Position numbers and translations under genes: made by a program
Shown: piece after piece, positions 15,811 to 24,135 of the stretch
How the letters are laid out: every line of letters begins with the position of its first letter
Position numbering within the stretch: the stretch's first letter is position 1
The notes under the pieces: model-generated
Seen by the model: only the letters and a program-made list of their open reading frames with translations
What the model was told of the DNA's origin: nothing
The model's database searches: none
Assembly (NCBI GenBank): GCA_018385395.1
Contig: JAHBAD010000132.1
Coordinates: 1-35,791, forward strand
DNA: 35,791 nt
Direction: 5' to 3'
From: Treponema sp.
Lineage (GTDB): Bacteria > Spirochaetota > Spirochaetia > Treponematales > Treponemataceae

Positions 15811-17718
15811 TTAGTTTACACTAATCGATTCAACTTCTTTAGCTACAATACGCACGCCCTTTGCCTTAAGGGATTTTTCTTCAAAACCGTCAGTCTTGAA
15901 TTTTTCTGTAAGGTTCTTGAGACGGGGCTTTTTTACGTAGTGCAGGGAGAATGTGAAGTTTTTACGTGTATCAACGTGGAGAACTTCCATGTCATCTGGA
16001 GCAAAGAAATAGTCGCGGTTCATGATATAGCCCGCAATCTTACAGCGCTTGATGTATACGAACTGTGTTGCCGGGTCGCGGTAAATGATTGTGAAAAGAA
16101 CCTTTGAAAGGCTTTCCTTGTCTGCAAGGCCACAATACCACATGCCAGGTCCTATAAAGAGTTTTTTGTGTGTATCAGTTACAGACCAGATACCGCTTTT
16201 ACGAACATAAATAACTCGGTCGTAAGGAGTAACTTTCATCTTTTCTTCGCCGGAATTTACTTCTGTCCCAAGGTATCCTTTTTCTTCATCGTATTTCAAA
16301 GCAAGGTCACGTTTAACAACAGTCTTAACATCAACTGTGTTGATGTTAGTAATCTTTGACATACGTTTCATGCTTTCCGCAGGAAGTTTCTTTTCTATTC
16401 CTTCAAGCCATGAAATTGCGTAATCAACCAGGTGTTTCAGAAGTTTGTTGATTTCTTTAATGCGGTCGTTAATAGCTTTAACTTCTTCGCGGTTTTTATT
16501 GATGTCGTAAAGAGAGATGCGGCGGATAGGGATTTTCAAAAGGTGATCGATGTCTTCGTCTGTAATATCACGTATTAGTTCTGCTTTGAAAGGCTTGAAT
16601 CCGTCGTAAACAGCCTTGTAAACACCTTCTTCAGTTTTCTGAGTTTCAATCTTCTTGTAAATACGTTCTTCAATGAAGATTCTTTCAAGAGTTCGGAGAT
16701 GAAGTTTTTCAAAGAGTTCCGATTTTTCAAGTTCCAGCTCGTCTTTCAGAACACCTACCAGCTGTTTTGCATGATATTCAATAACCTGAGTACAGGTCAT
16801 TTTTACAGGCATGTTGTCTTTGATAACCAGAAGGTTACAGTAAATTGTCTGTTCGCAGTCTGTAAAGGCGTAGAGAGAATCTACAACATCTTTTGCGTAA
16901 ACACCGCGTGGCAGCTTGATTTCAATATTTGCAGACTTTGAAGTAAAGTCATTGATTGAAGCGATTTTTACTTTTCCGTTTTTGGCGGCCTTTTCAATAG
17001 AGTCTGTAAGGCTTTCTGAAGTTGAGCCATATGGAAGTTCTGTAATGACGATTTTCTTTTCGTCACTCAAATCCATTTTTGCACGTGTAACAATTTTTCC
17101 AAGCCCGTCTTCATAGTTTGAAACGTCTATGAGACCGCCGGTAGGGAAGTCAGGATAAAGCTGAAAAGGTTCTTTTCTTAGACACTTCTTTTCAGCTTCG
17201 ATTACTTCGTGAATGTTGTGACTTAAGATATTTGTACTCATACCAACGGCAATACCTTCGGCTCCCATAATAAGACAGAGAGGAAGTTTTGCGCGGAATA
17301 CAACAGGTTCTGTATCACGTCCGTCATAAGTTGGAACATATTCTGTAATTTTTGGATTATAAAGAATATCTTTTGCAATCGGACGCAGACGACATTCTAT
17401 GTAACGGGGAGCTGATGCACTGTCACCAGTGTACATGTTACCGAAGTTTCCCTGTTTGTCGATAAAGATTTCTTTGTTTGCAAGGTTTACGAGAGCTGTG
17501 TAAATAGAAGCATCTCCATGAGGATGGTAAGCCATTACCTTACCAACTACGTTTGCAACTTTTACCATGCGGCCGTCATCAGTTTTAAGCATTGTGTGAA
17601 GGATGCGGCGCTGTACAGGCTTAAGCCCGTCAACAATATCAGGAATAGCACGGTCACGGATAACGTATGAAGCGTACTGAATAAAGTTCTGATCAAAGAG
17701 ATTTTTTACATATGCCAT
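15811..17718 (-). CDS. parC: DNA topoisomerase IV subunit A (ParC-type)
   Basis: A type IIA topoisomerase breakage-reunion subunit of 635 residues. It begins AYVKNLFDQNFIQYASYVIRDRAIPDI; the active-site Tyr is Y106 in APRYIECRL; the DGLKPVQRRIL and HPHGDA boxes are intact. Middle segments (DFPTGGLIDVSNYEDG, LYAFTDCEQTIYCN) resemble Bacteroidetes-type ParC more than GyrA, and the C-terminal region is too short for a full six-blade gyrase pinwheel. I therefore call ParC rather than GyrA. AGGGTGG upstream of ATG 17718 supports that start over the longer frame from 17748. A TATACT -10-like box lies upstream. No parE is adjacent. It is divergent from rel. Confidence 0.9.
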   Translation of the reverse strand: MAYVKNLFDQNFIQYASYVIRDRAIPDIVDGLKPVQRRILHTMLKTDDGRMVKVANVVGKVMAYHPHGDASIYTALVNLANKEIFIDKQGNFGNMYTGDSASAPRYIECRLRPIAKDILYNPKITEYVPTYDGRDTEPVVFRAKLPLCLIMGAEGIAVGMSTNILSHNIHEVIEAEKKCLRKEPFQLYPDFPTGGLIDVSNYEDGLGKIVTRAKMDLSDEKKIVITELPYGSTSESLTDSIEKAAKNGKVKIASINDFTSKSANIEIKLPRGVYAKDVVDSLYAFTDCEQTIYCNLLVIKDNMPVKMTCTQVIEYHAKQLVGVLKDELELEKSELFEKLHLRTLERIFIEERIYKKIETQKTEEGVYKAVYDGFKPFKAELIRDITDEDIDHLLKIPIRRISLYDINKNREEVKAINDRIKEINKLLKHLVDYAISWLEGIEKKLPAESMKRMSKITNINTVDVKTVVKRDLALKYDEEKGYLGTEVNSGEEKMKVTPYDRVIYVRKSGIWSVTDTHKKLFIGPGMWYCGLADKESLSKVLFTIIYRDPATQFVYIKRCKIAGYIMNRDYFFAPDDMEVLHVDTRKNFTFSLHYVKKPRLKNLTEKFKTDGFEEKSLKAKGVRIVAKEVESISVN

Positions 17719-17790
17719 GAATTTTCCACCCTGATTTATAGTATACAAGAAATACTTTAAAAAAAATAGTGGAAAATACTGGCTAAAAAT

Positions 17791-17799
17791 TGTTACACT
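17791..17799 (+). promoter_or_regulatory. Extended -10 of the rel gene, predicted leaderless
   Basis: TGT-TACACT at 17791-17799 ends 6 bases before ATG 17806, with a poor -35-like TGGAAA 18 bases further up (17770-17775). There is no Shine-Dalgarno. The geometry matches that seen for parA, the methyltransferase and the activase. Confidence 0.55.
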
Positions 17800-17805
17800 A
17801 TAAGT

Positions 17806-19569
17806 ATGGAAAAGGCAGTATTTAAAAGTGATATAACAAAGCCTGATGAACTTCTGGCTGAGTTTCTGGGATCATTCGGTTATTTTTCCGATTCTGATAA
17901 AAGCCGTATTTCAGAGGCATGGAATTATTATGTTGAACTTTGCGGGAAAAATCCCGAAAACTATGTTCATGTGCTCCGTGTTGCTTTCATTCTTGCTGAA
18001 AACAAACTGGATGCCAGCACAATTATTGCCGCTATTCTCCATAATTCACTTTCAGAGCAGGTTACTGTTGAAGACCTTAAGAACAAATTTGGCGAAGTTC
18101 CTGCAAAACTTGTAGAAGGGGCTGCAAAAATCGCTTTCTTTTCAAAGGCTTCGAATACAAGCTTTCAGGCGGATGCTATCCGTAAAATGATGTTTGCACT
18201 GTCTGACGATGTCCGCATTATTCTTTTAAAGCTTGCGGATCGTCTGGACAAAATGCGAAACTTAAAAAAATATGCAGATGAAAATCAGAGAGCTGTTGCC
18301 AAGGAAGTAATAGAAATCTGGGCGCCCCTGGCAGACCGTCTTGGTATGCAGGCAGAAAAAAATGAGCTTGAAGATTTAAGCCTTAAATATACAAATCCTG
18401 ATGTTTTCCAGCAGATAAAGGCTATTGTTGCACAGAAACAGGATGAACGTGCAGCTTACCTGAATTCAGCTGTAGAAAAAATTACGAGTCAGGCTGCAAA
18501 ATTAAATATTCACGTTACAATTTCAAGCCGTGCAAAACATTTCTATTCAATCTATCAGAAAATGCGTAAACGCAATGTTGAAGCAGGGGAATTGTATGAC
18601 CTTCTTGCTCTCCGCATAATCTGTAACACTACAACTGAATGTTATACTCTTATAGGCATTGTTCACGAAATGTGGGCGCCAATGGACGGCCGTTTTAAAG
18701 ATTATATTGCCATGCCAAAGGCAAACGGATATCAGTCTCTTCACACAACTGTTATGTGTCAGGGCAGACCGCTTGAAATCCAGGTTCGTACAAAAGAAAT
18801 GCACAATATGGCGGAACATGGTGTTGCCAGTCACTGGCTTTATAAAAAAGGAACCAACAAGGATAATGTAACAGAAAGTCAGCTTGGCATTTTCAATCAG
18901 CTTCAGGAACTGAAAAAAAATAATTTTGCTGATGAAGGCTTTTTCAACGAGCTTAAGAATGATCTTCTCAAAGATGAGATTTATGTTTTCACTCCGAAAG
19001 GTGACGTTATCCGTCTGCCTCAGGGAGCAAACGCCATAGATTTTGCATACGCCATTCATTCAGGTGTAGGCGAAAAGATTGTAGGTGCTAAAGCTAACGG
19101 CAAGATCATCAGTCTTGATGAACCTTTGCAGAATACACAGATTATTGAAGTATTTACAAATCCTCAGGCTCATCCAACTGAAAGTCAGTACAAGATTGCA
19201 AAAACTTCAAAAGCGCGGCAGAAAATCCATTCGTGGCTTACGCAGAATAACGTAGATTTCTTTGATGAGCGTAAGGAAGAAAAACCTGCAGACGAAAATA
19301 AACGTGTCCATCACAGGCCAAAGGCAAAGAAAAAGGAAGGCGAAGAAGAAAATCTTCCTAAAGTAGAGAAAATAAAAATAGGGGATACTTCAAACTTCAT
19401 CTTCACTTTTGCAAAGTGCTGTAATCCGAAATATCCCCAGCCTATTGTGGCATATTTGTCACGTATGAAAGGAATGGTTATTCATAGTGCTGACTGTTAC
19501 GTTTACCAGAGAATCCGTAACAAAGACGAGCGCAGTCTTGCAGTAGACTGGGCTCCTCCAAAAAATTAA
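17806..19569 (+). CDS. rel: RelA/SpoT family (p)ppGpp synthetase with degenerate hydrolase site
   Basis: 587 residues: an HD-type domain (about 1-200), a synthetase domain (about 230-360), a TGS domain (EIYVFTPKGDVIRLPQGANAIDFAYA) and a C-terminal zinc-finger-like part (KCCNPKYPQPI). The synthetase looks intact, with RFKDYIAMPKANGYQSLHTT and EIQVRT; the RFKD form is that of Mg-dependent Rsh/SpoT enzymes. The hydrolase is broken: the HD dyad is H79-N80, the following ED is SE, and the conserved RLHN is RLDK (Lys149), while the first His (H55) remains. The usual C-terminal ACT domain is missing. Predicted outcome: a synthetase-only alarmone enzyme. The start is leaderless by promoter geometry. 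Its stop abuts the stop of the converging 655-residue gene. Confidence 0.92.
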   Translation: MEKAVFKSDITKPDELLAEFLGSFGYFSDSDKSRISEAWNYYVELCGKNPENYVHVLRVAFILAENKLDASTIIAAILHNSLSEQVTVEDLKNKFGEVPAKLVEGAAKIAFFSKASNTSFQADAIRKMMFALSDDVRIILLKLADRLDKMRNLKKYADENQRAVAKEVIEIWAPLADRLGMQAEKNELEDLSLKYTNPDVFQQIKAIVAQKQDERAAYLNSAVEKITSQAAKLNIHVTISSRAKHFYSIYQKMRKRNVEAGELYDLLALRIICNTTTECYTLIGIVHEMWAPMDGRFKDYIAMPKANGYQSLHTTVMCQGRPLEIQVRTKEMHNMAEHGVASHWLYKKGTNKDNVTESQLGIFNQLQELKKNNFADEGFFNELKNDLLKDEIYVFTPKGDVIRLPQGANAIDFAYAIHSGVGEKIVGAKANGKIISLDEPLQNTQIIEVFTNPQAHPTESQYKIAKTSKARQKIHSWLTQNNVDFFDERKEEKPADENKRVHHRPKAKKKEGEEENLPKVEKIKIGDTSNFIFTFAKCCNPKYPQPIVAYLSRMKGMVIHSADCYVYQRIRNKDERSLAVDWAPPKN

Positions 19570-21537
19570 TTAGTTAGCTTTCTTCATGTATGCAGCTTTT
19601 ACGGCTTCGGCAAAAAGCTTGTTCTGGTCATTTCTTTCAGGAACGCTGAACATCGGCTTTCCGTCTTCAGATGAAACGCGGTAAATGTGCATTGGTTCTG
19701 TGTCGTAAGCCGGGCTTTCAGGGTTGTTAATCCACCAGTCAAGAACTGCAACAAAACAGAGTGTATATTTAAGCAGGTTTGCGTTTGTTGCATTTGTGCT
19801 TGGACTGTAATTTTGCCCGCCAAGGAGAACATCAAGACGTTTTGAAACTTCATTTTGAATGTGGAAGCGGTAATGTTCCCAAGGGTTTGAAAGGAGCTTA
19901 ACTTCACTTTTGGTTTTAGCCATTTTGTCACATTCATTTACAACCAGAGTCAAATATTTTCGTGTAAAGTCAGATCTTGTGAAAAGAGGCTTATATTTGC
20001 TTTCATCACTTGGATGTTCAAGAAGAAGCTGTTCAAACTTGAACGATGGCATAAAGTGATAAGTGGTCTGCCAGAGAAGGGAAGTAAATAGTTTTTTTCC
20101 GTACTGGGAAATCGGGAAGTCTGCCTGTGAATATGTTGAGTTTACAAGACTGATTAATGGTTCACAGTAAAGACGTCCGAAAACATCTTCGCGGTATGCT
20201 GACCATTCATCAAGGACATCATGAATAGTTTCTGAGCCCTGTTTTGTGTTATCAGGAATAACAAAGTGAACGTTTCTGAGTCCCTGGAAACAGTCTTCAA
20301 TAATTCTTACAAGAACAATAGTCACCATTATGGGATTTTCTGGTGAAAGCATATTGAATCCTTCCGGGAATTTATATAACGGCTGAAAGTAAGGGAATAA
20401 GTCTGGATGACTTTCCAGATTTGAAAAACCAGCCTGAGGGAAAAACTGTTCCAGAAGTTTAAGCCCTGTATTTACAGTTGCATCTTTTAATCCTTTTGCT
20501 GGTGGAGGAGGTGCTTTCTTTTCTTCTCTTATCGGTTCAACTTTTGGTTTTTCCGGGAGAAGAAGATCGAATTTGTGGAGCCCTTCGAATTTAAGGATTT
20601 CTGCAATCTGAGCGCGGAAGAAATCATCTCTTGTATAGAAAGTATCAGAGCACATTCTCATAAGGAGAGGGTAACACTTCTTTATGATTTCATTATCGAT
20701 GTATAACCATTGTGTAATGGCTTGTTTTGCCATGTCTGAAAGTTTCTGTTTTGGAGCTTCAGGATAAGCACATTCGTCATTATAAATTTCTTTCAACAGT
20801 TTCGGGATTTTTGTGTCGCCGTAGTAATAAATTGTAATGAGGGGCTTATAAAGTGTGCGGATAAACGGAATAAGGTCCTGAACGATAAGTGGTTCTGTTT
20901 TTTCTTTAAGTGCAGCATATTCGTTTTTAATTGGAGCAATCTGCCATCCTGCAACCATGCGTAAAAATTTGAATTTAGGATCCGGATCATTTACTATTTT
21001 TGCTTTGTAAGTTGCCGGGGAAATTTGAATCAAAGTTTTGATGATAGTAATGAAAGTTTCCATGGTTGTAATGTGGTTTTTAAGATTTGATTCAAAGAAT
21101 GCAGGGATAATTTTTTCAGAGCCGTTTTTCTGGAAGTTCAGTAGAAAGTTGAAGATTCCATAGTTCGGTTTAATCTGGTATTCATAACTCATCATTGTTT
21201 TATTGATGAGACTAGCAGTTTTTTTAGAAATAGCAGGAAGAGTTTCCTGGTTACGGCGTCTGCCTCCTGCAGGAACTCCAGAACCAGTACTTGATGTTTT
21301 ATTCATAGAAGAGCCTCCTGCACTTGATGTGGTATTTCGTATAATGCGGCCTGTTCCTTGTTTTGAAGAGCGTGATGCAGAAGAAGCTGGAGAAGATTTT
21401 TCGTAAAGAACCTGGCCTCCAAGTTTCTGAGACATTTCTCTTGCTTCAGATTCACTGAGATCCCCGATATTCTTTCTGGTTTTTTCCAGAGTTCCCGGCT
21501 CCCAGTCAGCAGTCATAGATTTAAAATCATCAGACAT
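19570..21537 (-). CDS. Large conserved-type protein of unknown function
   Basis: 655 residues; family not recognised. The first 120 residues are low complexity, rich in Ser, Gly, Thr and Arg (including SSPASSASRSSKQGTGR), and probably disordered. The rest is a compact, mostly helical-looking domain with many aromatic and charged residues (YEYQIKPNYGIFNFLLNFQK onward), interrupted near residue 335 by a Lys/Pro-rich stretch (REEKKAPPPPAKG). There is no signal peptide or membrane segment. GAGGTGA precedes ATG 21537, and the gene begins 12 bases after the DUF2804 gene, so the two form one operon. Function unknown; possibly lineage-specific. Confidence 0.8.
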   Translation of the reverse strand: MSDDFKSMTADWEPGTLEKTRKNIGDLSESEAREMSQKLGGQVLYEKSSPASSASRSSKQGTGRIIRNTTSSAGGSSMNKTSSTGSGVPAGGRRRNQETLPAISKKTASLINKTMMSYEYQIKPNYGIFNFLLNFQKNGSEKIIPAFFESNLKNHITTMETFITIIKTLIQISPATYKAKIVNDPDPKFKFLRMVAGWQIAPIKNEYAALKEKTEPLIVQDLIPFIRTLYKPLITIYYYGDTKIPKLLKEIYNDECAYPEAPKQKLSDMAKQAITQWLYIDNEIIKKCYPLLMRMCSDTFYTRDDFFRAQIAEILKFEGLHKFDLLLPEKPKVEPIREEKKAPPPPAKGLKDATVNTGLKLLEQFFPQAGFSNLESHPDLFPYFQPLYKFPEGFNMLSPENPIMVTIVLVRIIEDCFQGLRNVHFVIPDNTKQGSETIHDVLDEWSAYREDVFGRLYCEPLISLVNSTYSQADFPISQYGKKLFTSLLWQTTYHFMPSFKFEQLLLEHPSDESKYKPLFTRSDFTRKYLTLVVNECDKMAKTKSEVKLLSNPWEHYRFHIQNEVSKRLDVLLGGQNYSPSTNATNANLLKYTLCFVAVLDWWINNPESPAYDTEPMHIYRVSSEDGKPMFSVPERNDQNKLFAEAVKAAYMKKAN

Positions 21538-21549
21538 CTCTCACCTCAC

Positions 21550-22614
21550 TTACACCCTGACTCTGTTTCTGTTTATAAAGCCAGGGAAGTTTTTCAGCAC
21601 AATTTTTTCGCCGTCTTTTGATAGTAGAATTCCTTCAAATGTGCCGTATATGTTTGTAGCGTGACTACGCATTAAAATTATATTTACAGTTCTTTTATTA
21701 ACTGAAACAGGAGTAAAAGTCAGATCAATCATTCCTTCTGTATCCTGAATTATCCAGTTCTGGTTTACTCCGAAAGGATGTGTAATGACCACTGGTGGAA
21801 GTGCAGTTGAATTGCCGTCTATAATTAAAGCATTGCTGTTGTATCTGTTGTTGTCAGCTGCATCAATGTTTCCTACAGAAATTGAAAAGAGGATATTTTT
21901 TCCGCGAACCTGGCCAAGCCCGGTACATATGATTGTATTTGTGTGGAATTTAAAATAGGAACGGTTCATGGACAGAAGAGCAATGCCTTCCTCTACTTTA
22001 TGTTCCTGAACATAGTTTTTGTTAAAGGTGTGGAGGGTTCCGCGGATTTTCATTGAAGACAGCCACGAGGCGGTAACACGGGATGAAGTTGGAGCGGGAT
22101 TAACAAACAGCATGTCTGTGTGAAGGGAATCGTTTCTCATGGAGATCATTTTTCCCTTTGCCGAAGGCCTTACGTCATCACCTTTAAGGCGGAATTCACA
22201 TTTGAAAAAATCGTGGGAATCTTCCCAGAAAAGCCTGATTTTACGTTTTCTCTGGTAACAGGCACAAAGGCCTTGTGTTGTTTTTACAGGAACGAAGCGA
22301 CGGCGTGCCGGCATAATAGAATGATATGCGTTTCGTTTTCCTGTTTCCTTGTTCCAGAATGTTACTTCAGCTAATCCGAAAACCTTGAAATCAATGAACT
22401 CTGTATAGCCAATATAATCTCCCATGTTGAACCCGAAAGAAACGCGGCTTTTGATTCGGAAATTTGAAATAAAGGCTGGTAAAGGGACTCCCGCATAAGG
22501 GGCACGCATTCCTTTTATGTCAATTCGAGAAGAAACTGGTGAAAATGTCCCAAAATGAGCTTTCCCATGTTCAACAATATTATTTGGAGGCTCACTAAAC
22601 AACCTTTGATACAT
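21550..22614 (-). CDS. DUF2804 family protein
   Basis: 354 residues matching the DUF2804 pattern as I know it: an N-terminal RIDIKGMRAP and a 'MGDYIGYTEF' block; an aromatic and basic core; then HPFGVNQNWIIQDTEGMIDLTFTPV and a C-terminal NIYGTFEGILLSKDGEKIVLKNFPGF. The fold is likely all-beta and lipocalin or sugar-lyase-like; activity is not established. No signal peptide. I chose ATG 22614, not ATG 22623: a consensus -10 TATAAT at 22627-22622 overlaps the upstream ATG and ends 7 bases before 22614. First gene of an operon with the 655-residue unknown. Confidence 0.82.
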   Translation of the reverse strand: MYQRLFSEPPNNIVEHGKAHFGTFSPVSSRIDIKGMRAPYAGVPLPAFISNFRIKSRVSFGFNMGDYIGYTEFIDFKVFGLAEVTFWNKETGKRNAYHSIMPARRRFVPVKTTQGLCACYQRKRKIRLFWEDSHDFFKCEFRLKGDDVRPSAKGKMISMRNDSLHTDMLFVNPAPTSSRVTASWLSSMKIRGTLHTFNKNYVQEHKVEEGIALLSMNRSYFKFHTNTIICTGLGQVRGKNILFSISVGNIDAADNNRYNSNALIIDGNSTALPPVVITHPFGVNQNWIIQDTEGMIDLTFTPVSVNKRTVNIILMRSHATNIYGTFEGILLSKDGEKIVLKNFPGFINRNRVRV

Positions 22615-22621
22615 CTTTACC

Positions 22622-22651
22622 ATTATATATCAAATAAAACAATTCTGTAAA
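22622..22651 (-). promoter_or_regulatory. Promoter of the DUF2804 operon, predicted leaderless
   Basis: Reading the minus strand: -35 TTTACA (22651-22646), 18-base spacer, -10 TATAAT (22627-22622), then 7 bases and ATG 22614. There is no Shine-Dalgarno before either candidate ATG. Confidence 0.75.
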
Positions 22652-22664
22652 CTTTGATTTTCTT

Positions 22665-22693
22665 TTGAAAAATAGAGGTTTTGGAGTTACAAT
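22665..22693 (+). promoter_or_regulatory. Promoter of the beta-CASP gene
   Basis: -35 TTGAAA (22665-22670), 17-base spacer, -10 TACAAT (22688-22693). The expected +1 near 22700 gives a leader of about 26 bases containing the strong ribosome site AGGAGG at 22715-22720, 5 bases before ATG 22726. This is the ordinary leadered arrangement, back to back with the leaderless-type DUF2804 promoter. Confidence 0.8.
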
Positions 22694-22725
22694 ATATATA
22701 GATGAATTTTCAGCAGGAGGTAACT

Positions 22726-24135
22726 ATGTCTATAAAGCTTTTTTCACTTGGTGCAGCACAGGAAGTTACAGGGTCCAAGCATGTCATTGATGTAAACGGC
22801 AGAAGAATAATGATTGACTGTGGTGCTTTTCAGGGAAAACGAAAAGAATCTGACAGGAAAAATCGCGATTTTAACTTTGATATGGATTCCCTGGACGGAG
22901 TTATTCTGACTCACGGCCATTTTGACCATTGTGGCCTTCTTCCAGTCCTTACCAAAAAAGGGTATGAAGGAAATATTTATGCTACACCTGCAACACGTGA
23001 CATAGCGAACCTTGTCATGATGGATAGTGCCCGTATTCAGGCACGAGATGCAGAATTCCTTGCAAAACAGGCTGCAAAGAAAAAAGAAAAATTTCACTGG
23101 AAACCACTTTTTGATGAAGCTGATTGTGTAAAGACTGCAAATCAGATTATTTCTGTTTCCTATAACCGAAAAATGATGCTTTCCCGTAATGCAGAATTTC
23201 AGTTTTTTGATGCAGGACATATTCTTGGTTCCGCTTTTGTTTCTCTGGACGTTTATGACGGTGACCGCAAAGTAAATATTCTTTATACAGGTGACATCGG
23301 GCGGAAGCAGAAACCTATAATCCGTAATCCTTCAACAGAAGTTCCGGCTCCTGATTACATTTTCCTTGAGTCAACTTATGGTGACAGAAAACATGAAGAC
23401 AGCGATTCTGCAATGAAAGAACTTATTAGAATTGTGCGTGATACCTGTGCAAAAAAAGGGAAAATCATTATTCCGTCGTTTGCTATTGAACGTGCTCAGG
23501 AACTGGTCTTTTATTTGCATCTTCTTACAGACCAGAAAAAGATTCCTGTAGTTCCGATTTATGTGGATTCACCAATGGCTTCAAATGCAACATCGGTTTT
23601 CCGCGTACATCCTGAATGCTATGACGCATCTGTAAATGAAGCATTTTTAAAACATCACAAAAATCCTTTTGGATTCAGTTCTCTTTCCTATACTACAAGC
23701 GTTGAAGAATCAAAGCGCCTGAATAAGATGGAAGGTCCTATGATTATTATTTCGGCTGATGGTATGTGCGAAGCGGGGCGAGTTCTTTATCATCTTGCAA
23801 ATGAAATCAGTAATCCTAAAAATACAATCCTTATTGTTGGATATATGGCTGAAAATACTTTGGGACGGAAGATCCGTGACGGCCAGAAAGAGGTAATGAT
23901 TCTTGGGGATAAGTATGAAGTGAAAGCAAATGTTGAACAGATTAATGCTTTCAGCGCTCATGCTGACTATACAGAAATGCTGGACTGGCTTAAGGCAATA
24001 GATACTTCAAACTTAAAGAAAATATTCCTTGTTCACGGTGAAAAGGAAACCGTTACTTTCTTCCAGAAGTTCCTGAATGAAAACGGTTTCCCGAATGTTG
24101 AAGTGGTGGAAGCTGAAAAAGAATACGAAGTTTAA
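22726..24135 (+). CDS. MBL-fold/beta-CASP RNA metallo-hydrolase
   Basis: 469 residues. The metallo-beta-lactamase core has SLGAAQEVTGSKH, IDCGAFQGKRK and the zinc motif THGHFDHCG; the DAGHILGSA and YTGDIGR boxes follow. The inserted beta-CASP domain has IIPSFAIERAQELVFYL and ISADGMCEAGRVLYHL, and the chain returns to the MBL fold with NAFSAHADYTEML and IFLVHGEKE. Family knowledge: members resembling Thermus TTHA0252 and archaeal CPSF-like proteins are RNA endo- or exonucleases; length fits. ATG 22726 is chosen because AGGAGG sits 5 bases before it; an ATG at 22702 is further from any ribosome site. Its stop overlaps the stop of the converging gene by 4 bases. Confidence 0.92.
   Translation: MSIKLFSLGAAQEVTGSKHVIDVNGRRIMIDCGAFQGKRKESDRKNRDFNFDMDSLDGVILTHGHFDHCGLLPVLTKKGYEGNIYATPATRDIANLVMMDSARIQARDAEFLAKQAAKKKEKFHWKPLFDEADCVKTANQIISVSYNRKMMLSRNAEFQFFDAGHILGSAFVSLDVYDGDRKVNILYTGDIGRKQKPIIRNPSTEVPAPDYIFLESTYGDRKHEDSDSAMKELIRIVRDTCAKKGKIIIPSFAIERAQELVFYLHLLTDQKKIPVVPIYVDSPMASNATSVFRVHPECYDASVNEAFLKHHKNPFGFSSLSYTTSVEESKRLNKMEGPMIIISADGMCEAGRVLYHLANEISNPKNTILIVGYMAENTLGRKIRDGQKEVMILGDKYEVKANVEQINAFSAHADYTEMLDWLKAIDTSNLKKIFLVHGEKETVTFFQKFLNENGFPNVEVVEAEKEYEV

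Noticed and set aside
15811..17718. Calling the topoisomerase subunit GyrA
   Set aside because: Length (635) and the short C-terminal region, plus segments shared with Bacteroidetes-type ParC, argue for topoisomerase IV. A definitive call needs comparison with the other subunit A gene of the genome.
18547..19059. Open minus-strand frame opposite rel (170 codons)
   Set aside because: No ribosome site or recognisable motif, fully inside the synthetase/TGS coding region; a shadow frame.
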